7,450 nucleotides of DNA from NCBI GenBank assembly GCA_903824455.1, contig CAIJWY010000053.1, positions 1 to 7,450 of the forward strand, given 5' to 3'. The DNA comes from an uncultured Micrococcales bacterium. GTDB taxonomy: Bacteria > Actinomycetota > Actinomycetes > Actinomycetales > Microbacteriaceae. The translations under genes and the position numbers were made by a program. Shown one piece after another: positions 6,750-7,450 of the stretch. Position 1 is the first letter of the stretch. Every line of letters starts with the position of its first letter. Under the pieces are notes generated by a model. It saw only the letters and a list, made by a program, of their open reading frames with translations. It was not told the DNA's origin and did no database searches.

Positions 6750-6905
6750 ATGAAAACCAAAATCAAGAGCGATAAAGGCGATGTGCCGGGTTGGGTGCTA
6801 ATCACTCTAATGACCGCCGGTCTTGTGGTAGTGCTGTGGTCTGTTGCGACACCGGCACTTAGCGGGATCTTGAACCAGTCTTTGAATAAAGTTGCGAACT
6901 TCTGA
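6750..6905 (+). CDS. Small single-pass membrane peptide of the Tad cluster, Flp-pilin-like position
   Basis: The gene encodes 51 residues: a basic N-terminus (MKTKIKSDKGD), one hydrophobic segment (about 15-37, WVLITLMTAGLVVVLWSV) and a polar tail SGILNQSLNKVANF. AGAAGGG (6738-6744) lies 5 bases before the ATG, a good ribosome site, and the gene fills the gap between tadC and the TadE-like gene. The position, just after TadC, is that of the small pilin-like protein (Rv3656c-like) in related loci, so a structural pilin or assembly subunit is plausible. However, residue +5 after the possible GD processing site (Gly10/Asp11) is Trp15, not the Glu expected in type IV/Flp prepilins. The coding call is firm from reading frame, ribosome site and context; the role is inference. 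Confidence 0.82.
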   Translation: MKTKIKSDKGDVPGWVLITLMTAGLVVVLWSVATPALSGILNQSLNKVANF

Positions 6906-7257
6906 TCGGGGTTCCGCTGTTGTCGAATTCCTCCTACTGGTGTTTCCAATCGGATTACTTTCTGCAGCAACGATTGGTGTTGGCTGGTTTTCCTTCGCAA
7001 AAACAGAGCTTAGGGTAATCGCTAGTGAAGTGAGTTTTCAGTTGGCCCAGCCGGATAGCGACATCAGAGAATTTCTCGTTACGGTCGATACCAAAATGTT
7101 TCGTGCTTTCGGAAATTTGGATTACCGCGTTCAATATTTTTCGGCGAACGGCTTATCAGAAGTTATCCTTAGCCTTCCTTTAGGACGCACATTTGGAATT
7201 CTCGGTGGTATCGCTCCCCAACTGAAAGTCCAAACTCATGCTGCAAATGAAATTTAG
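6892..7257 (+). CDS. TadE-like pseudopilin with class III signal sequence
   Basis: The 121-residue protein has the prepilin-type N-terminus MRTSDRG|SAVVEF. Cleavage would follow Gly7, with Glu12 at +5 and a hydrophobic helix at about 10-32. The rest is a small beta-rich domain (about 50-121). TadE proteins are minor pseudopilins processed by a dedicated peptidase and found in Tad clusters. The TTG start is the only usable one: an in-frame TGA lies three codons upstream, and no other start codon precedes the conserved DRGSAVVEF. It overlaps the preceding small gene by 14 bases with no strong Shine-Dalgarno, so translation probably depends on ribosomes finishing the upstream peptide. Confidence 0.82.
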   Translation: MRTSDRGSAVVEFLLLVFPIGLLSAATIGVGWFSFAKTELRVIASEVSFQLAQPDSDIREFLVTVDTKMFRAFGNLDYRVQYFSANGLSEVILSLPLGRTFGILGGIAPQLKVQTHAANEI

Positions 7258-7450
7258 AAATTCCGCTGGTTCGGCGATTGTGGAGTTCATGATTTTCGTG
7301 ATCTTCGGGCAACTTTTAGTGTTTTCTGGCGCCCTACAAGCATCCGAGTGGATGGATAAAAAACTTCGCCTGGAACTGTTTGCAAACCATCTGGCTAGGG
7401 CTCAAAGTTTGGGCAAGGAAAGAGAGCTGTTTGCCGCATTGGCGGATGAC
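7238..7450 (+). CDS. Second TadE/TadG-like pseudopilin, truncated by window end
   Basis: Seventy-one residues are visible and the frame stays open to the right edge. The N-terminus MLQMKFRNSAG|SAIVEF shows a class III signal: cleavage after Gly11, Glu16 at +5, hydrophobic helix at about 14-34, then a charged helix (EWMDKKLRLELFANHLARAQ). The first ATG (7238) lies 20 bases inside the previous gene, with weak GAAAG 9 bases upstream; a second ATG (7247) is equally possible. By order it corresponds to the Rv3654c-like position in mycobacterial loci. Full length and C-terminal domains cannot be seen, so TadE-like versus TadG-like is open. Confidence 0.75.
   Translation, partial: MLQMKFRNSAGSAIVEFMIFVIFGQLLVFSGALQASEWMDKKLRLELFANHLARAQSLGKERELFAALADD

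Noticed and set aside
6722..7000. 92-codon minus-strand frame opposite the small peptide and TadE-like gene
   Set aside because: The plus strand carries two supported genes with a ribosome site and a class III signal motif, so this is antisense shadow.

Overview
The window looks like chromosomal DNA of a small-genome, mid-GC actinobacterium. Freshwater or marine Microbacteriaceae of the Luna/Rhodoluna/Aquiluna kind are my best guess. That rests on the uracil-DNA glycosylase motif GQDPYP, the half-size Tad (tight adherence) genes in the gram-positive order ATPase/TadB/TadC/small membrane peptide/TadE-like/TadE-like, frequent GTG and TTG starts, and apparently leaderless promoters. The genus is inference. 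I see no phage, transposon, CRISPR or toxin-antitoxin signature. This is mostly an ordinary core and surface-function region.

Layout. Positions 1-812 (minus) hold the N-terminal 270 residues of an M20-family amidohydrolase that runs off the left edge. A 56-bp divergent promoter region (813-868) separates it from a two-gene unit on the plus strand: ung, uracil-DNA glycosylase (869-1528), and a phosphinothricin-N-acetyltransferase-like GNAT gene (1528-2100) joined by a TAATG overlap. Next comes a secreted subtilisin-like S8 protease (2141-4345) with two fibronectin-type-III-like regions between propeptide and catalytic domain. Its 3' end faces a tRNA-Leu(UAG) gene (4388-4473, minus), and a perfect 15-bp hairpin at 4350-4383 appears to terminate both.

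From 4552 to the right edge runs a tightly packed Tad-type gene cluster: ATPase (4552-5637), TadB-like (5634-6275) and TadC-like (6275-6736) membrane proteins, a 51-residue single-pass peptide too short for most gene callers (6750-6905), and two TadE-like proteins with type III (prepilin-like) signal sequences (6892-7257 and 7238-7450, the latter cut by the window end). Gene order matches the Rv3659c-Rv3654c locus of Mycobacterium tuberculosis as I recall it. The ATPase would power, and TadB/TadC would anchor, assembly or export of the small prepilin-like subunits across the single membrane. No TadZ/CpaE, prepilin peptidase or secretin gene is visible here.

First genes of transcription units (869, 2141, 4552) have a -10-like hexamer only 6-8 bases before the start codon and no well-placed Shine-Dalgarno, suggesting leaderless mRNAs. 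Several other genes have Shine-Dalgarno sites or overlap-coupled starts. No stretch longer than 300 bases lacks a gene.
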